From contig OX352761.1 in the NCBI GenBank assembly GCA_947095585.1, forward strand, positions 80,231,267 to 80,295,266: a stretch of 64,000 nucleotides of DNA. Direction: 5' to 3'. The translations under genes were made by a program, and so were the position numbers. The notes beneath the pieces were generated by a model. It ran no database searches. It was not told the origin of the DNA and saw nothing but the letters and a program-made list of their open reading frames with translations. Shown in pieces: positions 14,721 through 24,098 of the stretch. Positions within the stretch are counted from its first letter, which is position 1; each line of letters opens with the position of its first letter. The stretch is from Nephrocerus scutellatus. Lineage: Eukaryota > Arthropoda > Insecta > Diptera > Pipunculidae.

Positions 14721-16523
14721 TAATATACACATCTGTAAACAAAAGTACCCTTAGCTAAATTTTTTTTCTCCACCACTTTCTTTCTTAAAAAAAAAAAACA
14801 AATACCAGACAGTTCTGGCAAGATATAGCTAGTTAAAAGACCTTTTTTTAACAAAAAATATCCCAAATTCATAAAAAAATCATCATACCCACCTATTCTC
14901 TATTTTAAACTTAATACCTATCTTCTCATTTGCAACTCCAAACTCCAACTGCAAAAAGTTTAATGCACCATTATACTATCAAATACTCACTCATTATTGA
15001 TCTACTTATCTTTATTATATACAAAAAAAAAGGGCAGGGTAGGTAGGTAGGTAGGTAGGTAGGGTAGGTAGCCGTGGGTTTTGAGCGTGACAACGTCTGT
15101 CCGGGACAAAAGAAAAGAAAACAAAGATCTTGTTGTCTGTGGGACATAAACACGGACGAATATATTAAAATTGTATGGTACTGAAAGGATATTTCAGAGT
15201 CATTATTCTATAAACAATGAGAAATGAATCGTATATTAAAGATTATTGTGTGATTTTGTATTAGTATACAGTCAGTACAATGATAAGCATAGTTAATTTA
15301 ATAAGAAGTGAATGGCGAAACGTCTGTTATATAAAGATAGAAGACGAACAGAATGTTAAAAAAAGCCGAAAGGGAACAAGCAGACAATAAACTAACAGAA
15401 ACTGTTACTCATAACCTTCTCTACAGAATGCCCAACTGTTTAAGAATACATGCCTAAAAGAGAACAAGAGAGCTAAATCCATATACACTACAAAAACTTA
15501 AGTTTCTCGCTCTATTTCCTTCACTGAGAAATTTTGTAATTTATAAATTATAAAAGAAAAGCTGAAAGAAAGCAAGCAGAGAACCAACACGAACCTTTTT
15601 CGTGCAACTGTATGGGTTGCAAGTTGCAACTGCATGGCTAAGAGAACGAGTAAGCAGAGCACCGAAGGGGACCTTCGAGTTTCAATACAATTACTAGTAC
15701 TACACATACACATATTAGCCGTAGAGAGAGAGGGTGATTGAGTTGTTGGGGAAGTGGTATGGCATGGAAATAGAAGTATGCATCAAAATGTTTTCCGCTT
15801 TGAAACGCACAGACGCAATATTCGCCATTAAGATCGTTTGATCTGGTTTCTTTTTTATTATGTAATATTAAGAAAGAGTTATTAACTCTTAGTAAAGTTG
15901 GAGTGATTAAAGAAAAACAAGCCAAAAGAAAATGAAGTGGTAGCAATAGAAACGTCGCTTGCAATTTGTAATGGTACATGGAGCATTGATAGAGAACTTC
16001 GATCACGACTGCTGCACATGTTTATGATCTCGAACGAGCATCGAAGAAACATGCAGGCCAATTATTCATTATTAAATTTCTTTTGCATGTTTCTCTCATT
16101 TCTGTAATAGATCGAAGAGTTATTTACTCTAGTTACTGTTAACATGTGTAAGGATAAGATAAGCGAAAAGAAATGAAAATAGTTGCAAGGAAGCTTGTAG
16201 GTTGTCATTGTTATCTGCCTCTTTTTTTGTAACTTACAGTAGTATTTTTTTTTCTTTTTAATCGACCAAACACGAGAGCACTGTATCATTTTATGCAATG
16301 TTGATAGAACGAGCAGAGCAGAGCACTGATAGAAAATGAACAGAGACTATACCATCAAAATTATAAAAATTTAAAAGAGGGGAGTCAGATTTCAAATCAT
16401 CATGAGGGGCCTGAATTGGAGGAAGTTGCGAGGAACCGCAGAGAGTCATCAAGAGCTCAATTTGAGTCAAGATTTTTCGCTCATCCTTGATGTTATGTTT
16501 GGCGTTGGAGCTTGTCGGTGTCG
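14721..16523. other. Anonymous AT-rich DNA with diverged duplications
   Basis: No gene recognised. It contains a GGTA microsatellite at 15038-15070 and the relative of 13990-14160 at 15405-15520. Two further diverged repeats, about 15835-16000 and 16070-16300, share a near-palindrome (agagttattaactct in one, gagttatttactc in the other) and a downstream run resembling gaaaagaaatgaa. Short frames on both strands show no family motif. Confidence 0.5.
15038..15070. repeat. (GGTA)n microsatellite
   Basis: About eight GGTA/TAGG tetramers with one interruption. TAGG resembles the insect telomere unit TTAGG but lacks the second T throughout, so it is an ordinary microsatellite. Confidence 0.9.
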
Positions 16524-17001
16524 ATAGTTGTGCGTGCCTTTTTCATTTATTAGGCCTGGTACTCCAAACGAATCCGGTGCAATTGGCTGTCGAGTTGTGG
16601 GCATTCAAGAAAGAAGTCAGCTAGTTCCTAAAAGACCGAATTTTTCAATGGAGGCTCCAAGAATTTTGAAGGCTCACGTATGTCATTTTTTTTGTAATAT
16701 TTTCTTGGTCAAGGTTTTTTGTAGTTTTCCTTGACCATGATCCATTCATTAAAGCATTTGGACTCGCGTCGTTTTAGTTTCGTGAACGTTTTTTCCATAT
16801 TCCGTATTGCTTTTTACAATGAATCAGGGAAAATTCCGAGAAAATAAAATTGAAACCGACTACAAACGTGAGAAATGTGATATATTGTAAATCAAATTTC
16901 TCCGATTTAATTTTAATAAAGGGCTTAGCCCACCTTATTGCCGTGGCGCAAGTCATTCAGGGAGTATTCCCTTGGCAATAAGTTTAAATATAAAAAAAAA
17001 A
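16524..17001 (+). mobile_element. Short internally deleted CR1-group derivative
   Basis: Begins with the same 5' sequence as the long element at 50227 (tgtgcgtgcctttttc and ggcctggtactcc). After about 110 bp of other sequence it continues with the 3' UTR from gtaatattttcttggtcaag to a poly-A of about 13 at 16989-17001. Both ends of the LINE are kept but the whole endonuclease-RT region is missing. It is more diverged from the array at 40-55 kb than those copies are from each other, so it is an older or separate lineage. Its 3' UTR hairpins are preserved. Confidence 0.75.
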
Positions 17002-17573
17002 ACTACGGCTGCGGCAAAGAATTAAGGAGTTACGCAGCTTGTGCTGCACAAAAAAATTGGCAGGCAGTCGGTATACACGACGGACGTACAGTCTGCTTGT
17101 AGGGGACAATTTGACACTTACATTTTGCTATTTGCATCCAATTTAAAGTGGCTGCGTAAACTGCGCAGTCGATTTTTCTTTACTGCATTGGCTGAAAAGT
17201 GAATTTTTGACCAACATGCAGCATAAACTGCGCAGCGGCTGAATTCTTGACCGTAGCCTACTACTGCATATGTTTGTTTCGTTCTGCTCAAGCTATGAAC
17301 TTGATTGTATGATATTGAAAACACATACATGATCATCAATCACATCACATACAACAGAATAAATAATTTATAATCTGATTTAAATGTTCATAACAATTTA
17401 TTGTGAGGTGGGTACATATTAAATATTGCATATCACTGCACAAACATAGTAATGCAGTTGCGTCGATAGTAGTAGGAGAAGTAAGAGCTGTTAAAAAAAT
17501 ATGTGCGTGTAATCTTTACGCGCGGTTGGAGTGAAATTCTTTGACGTTGTGGCCAATATTACGATTAAATTAA
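17002..17573. other. Anonymous spacer
   Basis: About 570 bp between the LINE derivative and the 118-bp satellite. A GC-richer phrase containing ctgcgcag recurs two or three times at 17150-17250 (aactgcgcag, a short dyad). No coding family recognised on either strand. Confidence 0.5.
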
Positions 17574-18417
17574 AAGACACGAGTCGCTTGAGAAATTGCT
17601 TAGTTCTCGAAATTCCAGACCATAATGATCATATTCCAGAATTTCCATAGGAAGAAGTCTTATAATCGCATCTTAGTCCTACATTCCGAATTGCATGCGA
17701 ATGGCTTGAGAAATTGCTTTGTTCCAGAAATTCCAGACAATAATGATCATATTCCAGAAGTTCCATAGGAAGAAATCTTATAGTCACATCTTAGTCCTAC
17801 ATTCCGGATTTCGTGCGAATCGCTTGAGAAATTGCTTTGTTCCAGAAATTCCAGACAATAATGATCATATTCCAGAAGTTCAATAGGAAGAAATGTTATA
17901 GTCACATCTTAGTCCTACATTCCGAATTTAATGCGAATCGCTTAAAAAATTTCTTTGTTCCAGAAATTCCAGACCATAATGATCATATTCCAAAAACTCC
18001 ATAGGAAGAAATGTTATAGTCACATCTTAGTCCGACATTCCGAATTTAATGCGAATCGCTTGAAAAATTGCTTTGTTCCAGAAATTCCAGACAATAATGA
18101 TTATATTCCAGAAGTTCCATAGGAAGAAATCTTATAGTCACATCTTAGTCCTACCTTCCAAATTTCATGCGAATCGCTTGAAAAATTGATTTGTTCCAGA
18201 AATTCCAGACAATAATGATCATATTCCAGAAGTTCCATAGGAAGAAGTCTTATAGTCGCATCTTAGTCCTACATTTCGAATTTAATGCGAATCGCTTAAA
18301 AAATTGCTTTGTTCCCGAAATTCCAGACCATAATGATCATATTCCAGAAGTTCCATAGGAAGAAATCTTATAGTCACATCTTAGTCCTACCTTCCAAATT
18401 TCATGCGAATCGCTTGA
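17574..18417. repeat. 118-bp tandem satellite, left block
   Basis: Seven monomers of about 118 bp. The landmark cgcttgaraaattg falls at about 17584, 17701, 17820, 17938, 18056, 18174 and 18292, with a last start at 18410. Each monomer contains aattccagacmataatgatc, tccataggaagaa and cacatcttagtcctac. Copies differ by a few percent. The last monomer is cut after gcttgaat by the start of LTR-A. The same satellite resumes at 39493 on the far side of the composite LTR element. Confidence 0.97.
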
Positions 18418-20397
18418 ATAAGTTTCTTCGGAACTTCATTTTTTTCCTTTTTTTTTATCCGTAGTTGTGTAAAGCTTAGAGACTTCGGTCTACTTACAAG
18501 AAAAAAACAAAAAAAAGAGAACGTGACTCCCAAATAGAGAGAAAAAGATAGAAATTTTAGTTTGATAACATTTATTTTTGCCTAACCCATTCCGATATTT
18601 CAGCGAATCCTAGCAAGTTCGTCGACAGCGCTGCCGGTGGAAATGCATAGGAAGAGGTAACACATACATAGCGATGTGAATACAAGTAAGTCATCATTTG
18701 GTAAACGACCGCCTTGGTCTACATTGTAGTTGGGTTTTTTTTTCTCTCTGTATGGATAGGGGTTAACTTGTTTTAGAAATTATTATATATATATATGTCT
18801 TCTTCTATGAGACGCATACTGTACACGGTACGGTCGGTAGAAAAAGGAAAAAGTTGCGCTTTTAAATTTGGACAAATACTTATGTTCGATAATGGCTATA
18901 TACCTGTATTTACTCCCTACAGTAAATATGTAGGACGTTTTTTTTTTCGTTTCGATTTTAAATTGTATTTTCTGGTTGTATTTGAACAATAGTTCATTTA
19001 CTGCACATAGTGTAGCAAGTGCATAAGAATTCGTATGCTTAACTTTAAATAAAATACTTAATAACAGTTTATTTAATATATTTCACAGTTTGATATATTT
19101 GATTATTCTTAACTTTGAGATGTATATTGGGTAACGGGTTGTTTAATATCCTTTACAGTTTTGTTTTGATTGGCAGTATACTTACTGCACATAGTACAGT
19201 AGCTGCATAAGAATTCATATGCTTAACTTGAGCCTATATATGTTAAATAACAGTTTGTTTAATGTACATCCCATTTTCTTTGATATTTTTGATTGGCAGT
19301 ATACTTACTGCACATAGTACAATAGCTGCATAAGAATTCATTTGCTTAACTTTAGCATCTACGGTAAATAACCGATTGTTTAATATACCTTACTTTTTTT
19401 TTGTTTAGCAGTATACTTGCTACACATGGTACAGTAACTGCATAAGAATTCATATGCTTAACTTTAGGTTATATATTAAATAACAGTTTGTTTAATAGGC
19501 TATACATTTTTGATATATTTGATTAGCAGTATACTTACTGCACATGGTACAGTAACTGCATAGGAATTCATATGTTTAACTTTGGCATATATATTAAATA
19601 ACCGTTTGTTTAATGTGCTTTACATTTTTGATATATTTGATTAGCAGTATACTTACTGCACATGGTACAGTACTTGCATAAGAATTCATATGCTTAACTT
19701 GAGCCTATATATGTTAAATAACAGTTTGTTTAATGTACATCCCATTTTCTTTGATATTTTTGATTAGCAGTATACTTGCTACACATAGTACAGTAACTGC
19801 ATAAGAATTCATATGCTTAACTTTTGTATACATCTTAAATAACAGTTTGTTTGATATAATACCTTTTTTGATATTTTCGATTGGCAATATGTTTGTTTGA
19901 TATAATACCTTAGTTGATATTTTTTATTGGCAATATCCTTATTGCACATGGTACGATAAAGGCCATTGAATTCCCGCACATGACTTTAAATTACGAATAC
20001 AATAAACACTTTGTTAATACTTACCATTGAAAAGATAACCCTAAAAATGTTTTATTTCTCCGAATAAGTCGATAGATGAGGCCTTCCCAGGCTAGAGTCG
20101 TGAGGGGGCGTGCCTACCTACCCGGGTAAGCTTCCGCTCTGGTATCTGATTCCTTCTCTTCCTTCCCCTTTCCTTCCTTTTTTTCTCTCTCTCTCCTGAT
20201 GCACGCAAAATTTTTTTTTTGTAATGGCGGTTGAGTGGGCCCAAGGCAAGAACCCCCCCCCTATCCCGGCGAGCTGGCAAGCGCAACGCTAGGCGTGCAC
20301 CCCGCCAAAAGGCTCCACTCCCCTTATAGGTGGCAATTGCCATCGGCTGCCTAATACCGCGAAAATAGAACACCGCAATGAGTACACACACATTACA
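18418..20397 (+). mobile_element. LTR-A of composite long-LTR retrotransposon
   Basis: About 1.98 kb repeated at 22293 (LTR-B) and 37528 (LTR-C). Its left edge is set by where the three copies stop agreeing: satellite on the left here, polypurine tract plus ttc in B and C. Its right edge (cacattaca) is set by the primer-binding site 5 bp downstream here and by satellite in LTR-C. Contents in order: an A/T-rich leader, a 117-123-bp tandem repeat array (19160-19945), a GC-richer pyrimidine-rich stretch, and a terminal CA-rich segment. The ends are not canonical TG...CA at the left. It has no coding capacity. Orientation is plus. Confidence 0.85.
19160..19945 (+). repeat. Dyad-bearing tandem repeat inside LTR-A
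   Basis: About seven units of 115-123 bp. They start with gcagtatacttactgc, an inverted repeat with 6-bp arms, followed by gtacagtaactgcataaga and a second dyad gcataagaattcatatgc with 5-bp arms, then an AT-rich tail rich in gtttgtttaat. Unit starts lie near 19174, 19297, 19410, 19526, 19644 and 19767, with a degenerate last unit at 19930. LTR-B and LTR-C carry the same array. Regular spacing of dyads suggests protein-binding sites or RNA hairpins in the transcript. That is inference. Confidence 0.85.
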
Positions 20398-20402
20398 TAA
20401 AA

Positions 20403-20420
20403 TGGCGCCCAACGTGGGGC
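20403..20420 (+). promoter_or_regulatory. Primer-binding site, tRNA-Lys type
   Basis: tggcgcccaacgtggggc, five bases after LTR-A. From my knowledge of fly tRNAs this is complementary to the 3' end of tRNA-Lys including CCA. It fixes the LTR boundary and the plus-strand orientation of the composite element. Confidence 0.88.
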
Positions 20421-20549
20421 CCGAAAGGAATTTGCATTCAGCAGATTATTTTCGTGTTCCACACACCTTTGCTTGCTAATCATCTTGATTAATTTCCACC
20501 CAATTCAGAGTGATGACCACGTTGATGCGTTCCATTTTATTACATAAAA

Positions 20550-20567
20550 TGGCGCCCAACGTGTGGC
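20550..20567 (+). promoter_or_regulatory. Second primer-binding site copy
   Basis: tggcgcccaacgtgtggc, 147 bp after the first, with one mismatch and with the preceding attacataaaa also repeated. This is a local duplication of the PBS region. In the B unit only one copy remains (29769-29786), following a deletion that joined the LTR to the duplicate. Confidence 0.85.
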
Positions 20568-20863
20568 CCGAAAGAAGTTCAGTATCTTCTGATTTCCTTT
20601 ACGGGTTCCACACTCTTGCTTGTTCCCGAGATCAACGGTCGTTTCATTCCTCGCAATTATTGTATGTCGGCTGATAGGAGCAGTTCCTGGTATGAAGATC
20701 CGTATCATGTGACTTCGATTAGATTGTCATTTTGGAATTCGTATAATTTCTTTTACTGAGAATTTTACGACCATTGGTTTTACATATCTATTTGGAGCAC
20801 GGCTTCAAACGCCTCCGACTCTGACCTGGGAAAAACTTCAACGATATTTGTTAGATCGTAACA

Positions 20864-21690
20864 TCTTTATCTTTTTTTCTTGATTAATTTTTTTTGCGTT
20901 ATTTTATCTATATCTATTTTTTTTGGCTTAAGTTTTTTTGCGTAATCTTATCTTTTTTTTGGCTTATATCTTTTTTTTGCTTAATTTTTTTTGTTATTTT
21001 ATCTTTATCGATTTTTTTTTGCTTATATTTTTTTTGCGTTATCTTTATCTTTAATTTTTTTTTATCTTATCTTTATATCGTTTCAATTTTGAATTTTTGT
21101 TGCTTATCTATTTTTTTTTGATATTTTTTTTTCGCTTCGGAGTTATCTTATCATTTTTTTATCATATTTCTTTTGCTTATATCTTCCCATTATCTTGATT
21201 TTTTTTCTTATTTTTTTTGCGTTATTTTTTTTATATGTCGTTTCGATTTTGATTTTTTTTTGTGTTCTTTTTTTTATTGCCTTATTTTTTTTGCGTATAA
21301 ATTTAGATTTTTTTTTGCTTATATTTTCTTTTTGCTTATCTTATTTTTTTTTCTTTCGTTATCTTAAATTTATCTTACCATACCGGTTTTGATTTTTTTT
21401 CTTTCTCATATTTTTTTTGTTATCTTATTTTTAACTTTTTTTGCTTATATTTTTTTTTGCTTAACTTTTTGTTACATTGACGTTATTTTTTTTTCTAGCT
21501 TATATTTTTTTTGTTTGCTTATCTTTTTTTTCATCTCATCATTATCTTATCATATTTTTTTTCTTATATTTTTTTTATTATCTTACCTTAATTTTTTTTG
21601 CACTATTCTATCTTTAGCTTATAATATTTTTTTTGCTTACATTTTTATTGTCCAATAAAATATCTTATCTTACTTTACATTATTTTTATA
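20864..21690 (+). repeat. T-rich degenerate repeat tract
   Basis: Some 800 bp of runs of 6-10 T separated by short phrases such as gcttatat, gcgttat and cttatcttt. The spacing is irregular. It gives long Phe-rich frames on the plus strand that are compositional artefacts. The same tract is present in internal 2 at about 30060-30907. Confidence 0.9.
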
Positions 21691-21692
21691 AA

Positions 21693-21805
21693 GGGTGTTT
21701 TTTTGGGAGGTTTGTTTTTCCGATAGATGTCGTTTTATTTTATGACAGTTTTTTTGACAGCTCAAAGTGGCATTTCTACTCAGTATTGTTTGGCAAATCA
21801 TTATG

Positions 21806-21838
<33 letters not shown>

Positions 21839-21998
21839 ACATTTGTGAAAAATAGTCGTGGTAGCCATATGCCAGAAATTGTGTTTAAATGTTAAATGCC
21901 AAAAAATTATCTACCAAATAAAAAAAAATTTTGGTCATTTCATAATTTTATATGTGTTTTATTCAAAAAAAAATCGGCAACCTCTTAAAAAAACACCC
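21693..21998 (+). mobile_element. 306-bp MITE with GGGTGTTTTTTT inverted ends
   Basis: The left end gggtgtttttttgggaggtt and the right end (reverse complement gggtgtttttttaagaggtt) pair over 20 bp with two mismatches. It contains a run of about 31 A near 21806 and no long frame. The homologous position of internal 2 (about 30905-30916, atttttatataagttag) reads straight through without it, so it is an insertion, although a clean target duplication cannot be defined. The superfamily is not assigned. Confidence 0.75.
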
Positions 21999-22279
21999 GT
22001 TAGATATAACGTTCGAAAATTGTCTTGCGCAGAAATTGTGCGCAATTAGCAGTTTTTTTTGATTGAAATTCGTAGCACTTCAAAATTCGTTTTATTGTGC
22101 AAAAAAAAAAATTGATGAGTTTTACATCGAACCTCCAGGGAAGCGATATATGCGTTAGCCTGGCGACCGCGGAGTGGCGAAATCATCAGCGGCTGTAACA
22201 ACCGGAGGATTCCCGAGGCTTCAGGGGTAGGCTGCTTCAAGACTGCTTCAACCATAAGGAAGATCGACGCCTGCCTAAC

Positions 22280-22289
22280 AAAAGGGGGA
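22280..22289 (+). promoter_or_regulatory. Polypurine tract before LTR-B
   Basis: aaaaggggga, three bases before LTR-B. This is the plus-strand primer expected at the 3' end of an LTR-element internal region. The same tract precedes LTR-C. Confidence 0.85.
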
Positions 22290-22292
22290 TTC

Positions 22293-23651
22293 ATAAGTTT
22301 CTTCGGAACTTCATTTTTTTCCTTTTTTTTATCCGTAGTTGTGTAAAGCTTAGAGACTTCGGTCTACTTACAAGAAAAAAACAAAAAAAAGAGAACGTGA
22401 CTCCCAAATAGAGAGAAAAAGATAGAAATTTTAGTTTGATAACATTTATTTTTGCCTAACCCATTCCGATATTTCAGCGAATCCTAGCAAGTTCGTCGAC
22501 AGCGCTGCCGGTGGAAATGCATAGGAAGAGGTAACACATACATAGCGATGTGAATACAAGTAAGTCATCATTTGGTAAACGACCGCCTTGGTCTACATTG
22601 TAGTTGGGTTTTTTTTTCTCTCTGTATGGATAGGGGTTAACTTGTTTTAGAAATTATTATATATATATGTCTTCTTCTATGAGACGCATACTGTACACGG
22701 TACGGTCGGTAGAAAAAGGAAAAAGTTGCGCTTTTAAATTTGGACAAATACTTATGTTCGATAATGGCTATATACCTGTATTTACTCCCTACAGTAAATA
22801 TGTAGGACGTTTTTTTTTTCGTTTCGATTTTAAATTGTATTTTCTGGTTGTATTTGAACAATAGTTCATTTACTGCACATAGTGTAGCAAGTGCATAAGA
22901 ATTCGTATGCTTAACTTTAAATAAAATACTTAATAACAGTTTATTTAATATATTTCACCGTTTGATATATTTGATTATTCTTAACTTTGAGATGTATATT
23001 GGGTAACGGGTTGTTTAATATCCTTTACAGTTTTGTTTTGATTGGCAGTATACTTACTGCACATAGTACAGTAGCTGCATAAGAATTCATATGCTTAACT
23101 TGAGCCTATATATGTTAAATAACAGTTTGTTTAATGTACATCCCATTTTCTTTGATATTTTTGATTGGCAGTATACTTACTGCACATAGTACAATAGCTG
23201 CATAAGAATTCATTTGCTTAACTTTAGCATCTACGGTAAATAACCGATTGTTTAATATACCTTACTTTTTTTTGTTTAGCAGTATACTTGCTACACATGG
23301 TACAGTAACTGCATAAGAATTCATATGCTTAACTTTAGGTTATATATTAAATAACAGTTTGTTTAATAGGCTATACATTTTTGATATATTTGATTAGCAG
23401 TATACTTACTGCACATGGTACAGTAACTGCATAGGAATTCATATGTTTAACTTTGGCATATATATTAAATAACCGTTTGTTTAATGTGCTTTTTTGATAT
23501 ATTTGATTAGCAGTATACTTACTGCACATGGTACAGTACTTGCATAAGAATTCATATGCTTAACTTGAGCCTATATATGTTAAATAACAGTTTGTTTAAT
23601 GTACATCCCATTTTCTTTGATATTTTTGATTAGCAGTATACTTGCTACACA
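22293..23651 (+). mobile_element. LTR-B, left part
   Basis: Near-identical to 18418-19780 of LTR-A up to cttgctacac, where an errantivirus is inserted. It includes five or so of the tandem dyad repeats. One unit has a small deletion (aatgtgcttttttgat). Its right part resumes at 29136. Confidence 0.88.
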
Positions 23652-24098
23652 AATTTAATTATTGAAAATACAAAAAGTATTTTTAAAAATTATTTTTATT
23701 TGAAAACCTACGACTGATGTGTTTCAAGTCTACTTAAGTTCTGCTTTAAATACAATTCAAGTTCTTATTTATATAGATTCTGTTTTACATATTTCTTAGT
23801 CATAATACATTAACGTCTTTCCTTTGTTCTCTTTGTTGTCTGCCTGAATTGCGCGTTGGCTTCGAAGTTGTTTATTTGAGTCATCATTCCTTTGTTGTCT
23901 GCTTGAATTGCGCGTTGGCTTCGAAGTCGTTTATTTGAGTCATCATTCCTTTGTTGTCTGCTTGAATTGCGCGTTGGCTTCGAAGTCGTTTATTTGAGTC
24001 ATCATTCCTTTGTTCTCTTTGTTGTATGTCTGTGGTTGAATATGATATCATGCTGATCTTGCTTTGTTGTATATGGGAGTTCTGGTGCATATATAACT
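23652..24098 (-). repeat. Errantivirus LTR (3' LTR on minus strand)
   Basis: About 447 bp, beginning agttatatatg and ending aataattaaatt on the minus strand. It contains a 59-bp unit repeated three times (phrase ttgaattgcgcgttggcttc, at about 23832-24008). The 3' end of env reads into it. Confidence 0.92.

Larger units (their letters stand above)
20398..22292 (+). mobile_element. Internal region 1 of composite LTR element
   Basis: About 1.9 kb between LTR-A and LTR-B. It holds the double primer site, a T-rich tract, an inserted MITE, a 40-bp remnant of the 136-bp repeat seen in internal 2 (attgtcttgcgcagaaattg), a GC-richer segment 22110-22275, and the polypurine tract. No gag, protease, RT or integrase motif is found in any frame, so the element would depend on another for transposition (a LARD-like layout). 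Compared with internal 2 it lacks everything homologous to about 30915-37170. Confidence 0.8.

Noticed and set aside
15038..15070. Possible telomeric repeat (TAGG)
   Set aside because: Insect telomere unit is TTAGG; this lacks the second T in all units and is only about 33 bp long.
17574..18417. Regularly spaced repeats considered as a CRISPR-like array
   Set aside because: The entire 118-bp monomer is repeated with no variable spacers, and the window is clearly eukaryotic.
18783..18992. Frames of 62-74 codons repeated on both strands in each LTR (also near 22640-22864 and 37874-38092)
   Set aside because: They recur only because the LTR recurs, contain a premature difference in LTR-C, and show no protein family. 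Non-coding LTR sequence explains them.
20894..21660. Several overlapping plus-strand frames rich in Phe, Leu and Ile, resembling membrane proteins (also 30224-30912)
   Set aside because: They come from the T-run tract in every frame, differ by indels between the two copies, and have no recognisable transmembrane topology or family motif.
23884..24090. Minus-strand frame over the errantivirus LTR triple repeat (also 28980-29240)
   Set aside because: It is the 59-bp LTR repeat read in frame, not an additional gene.
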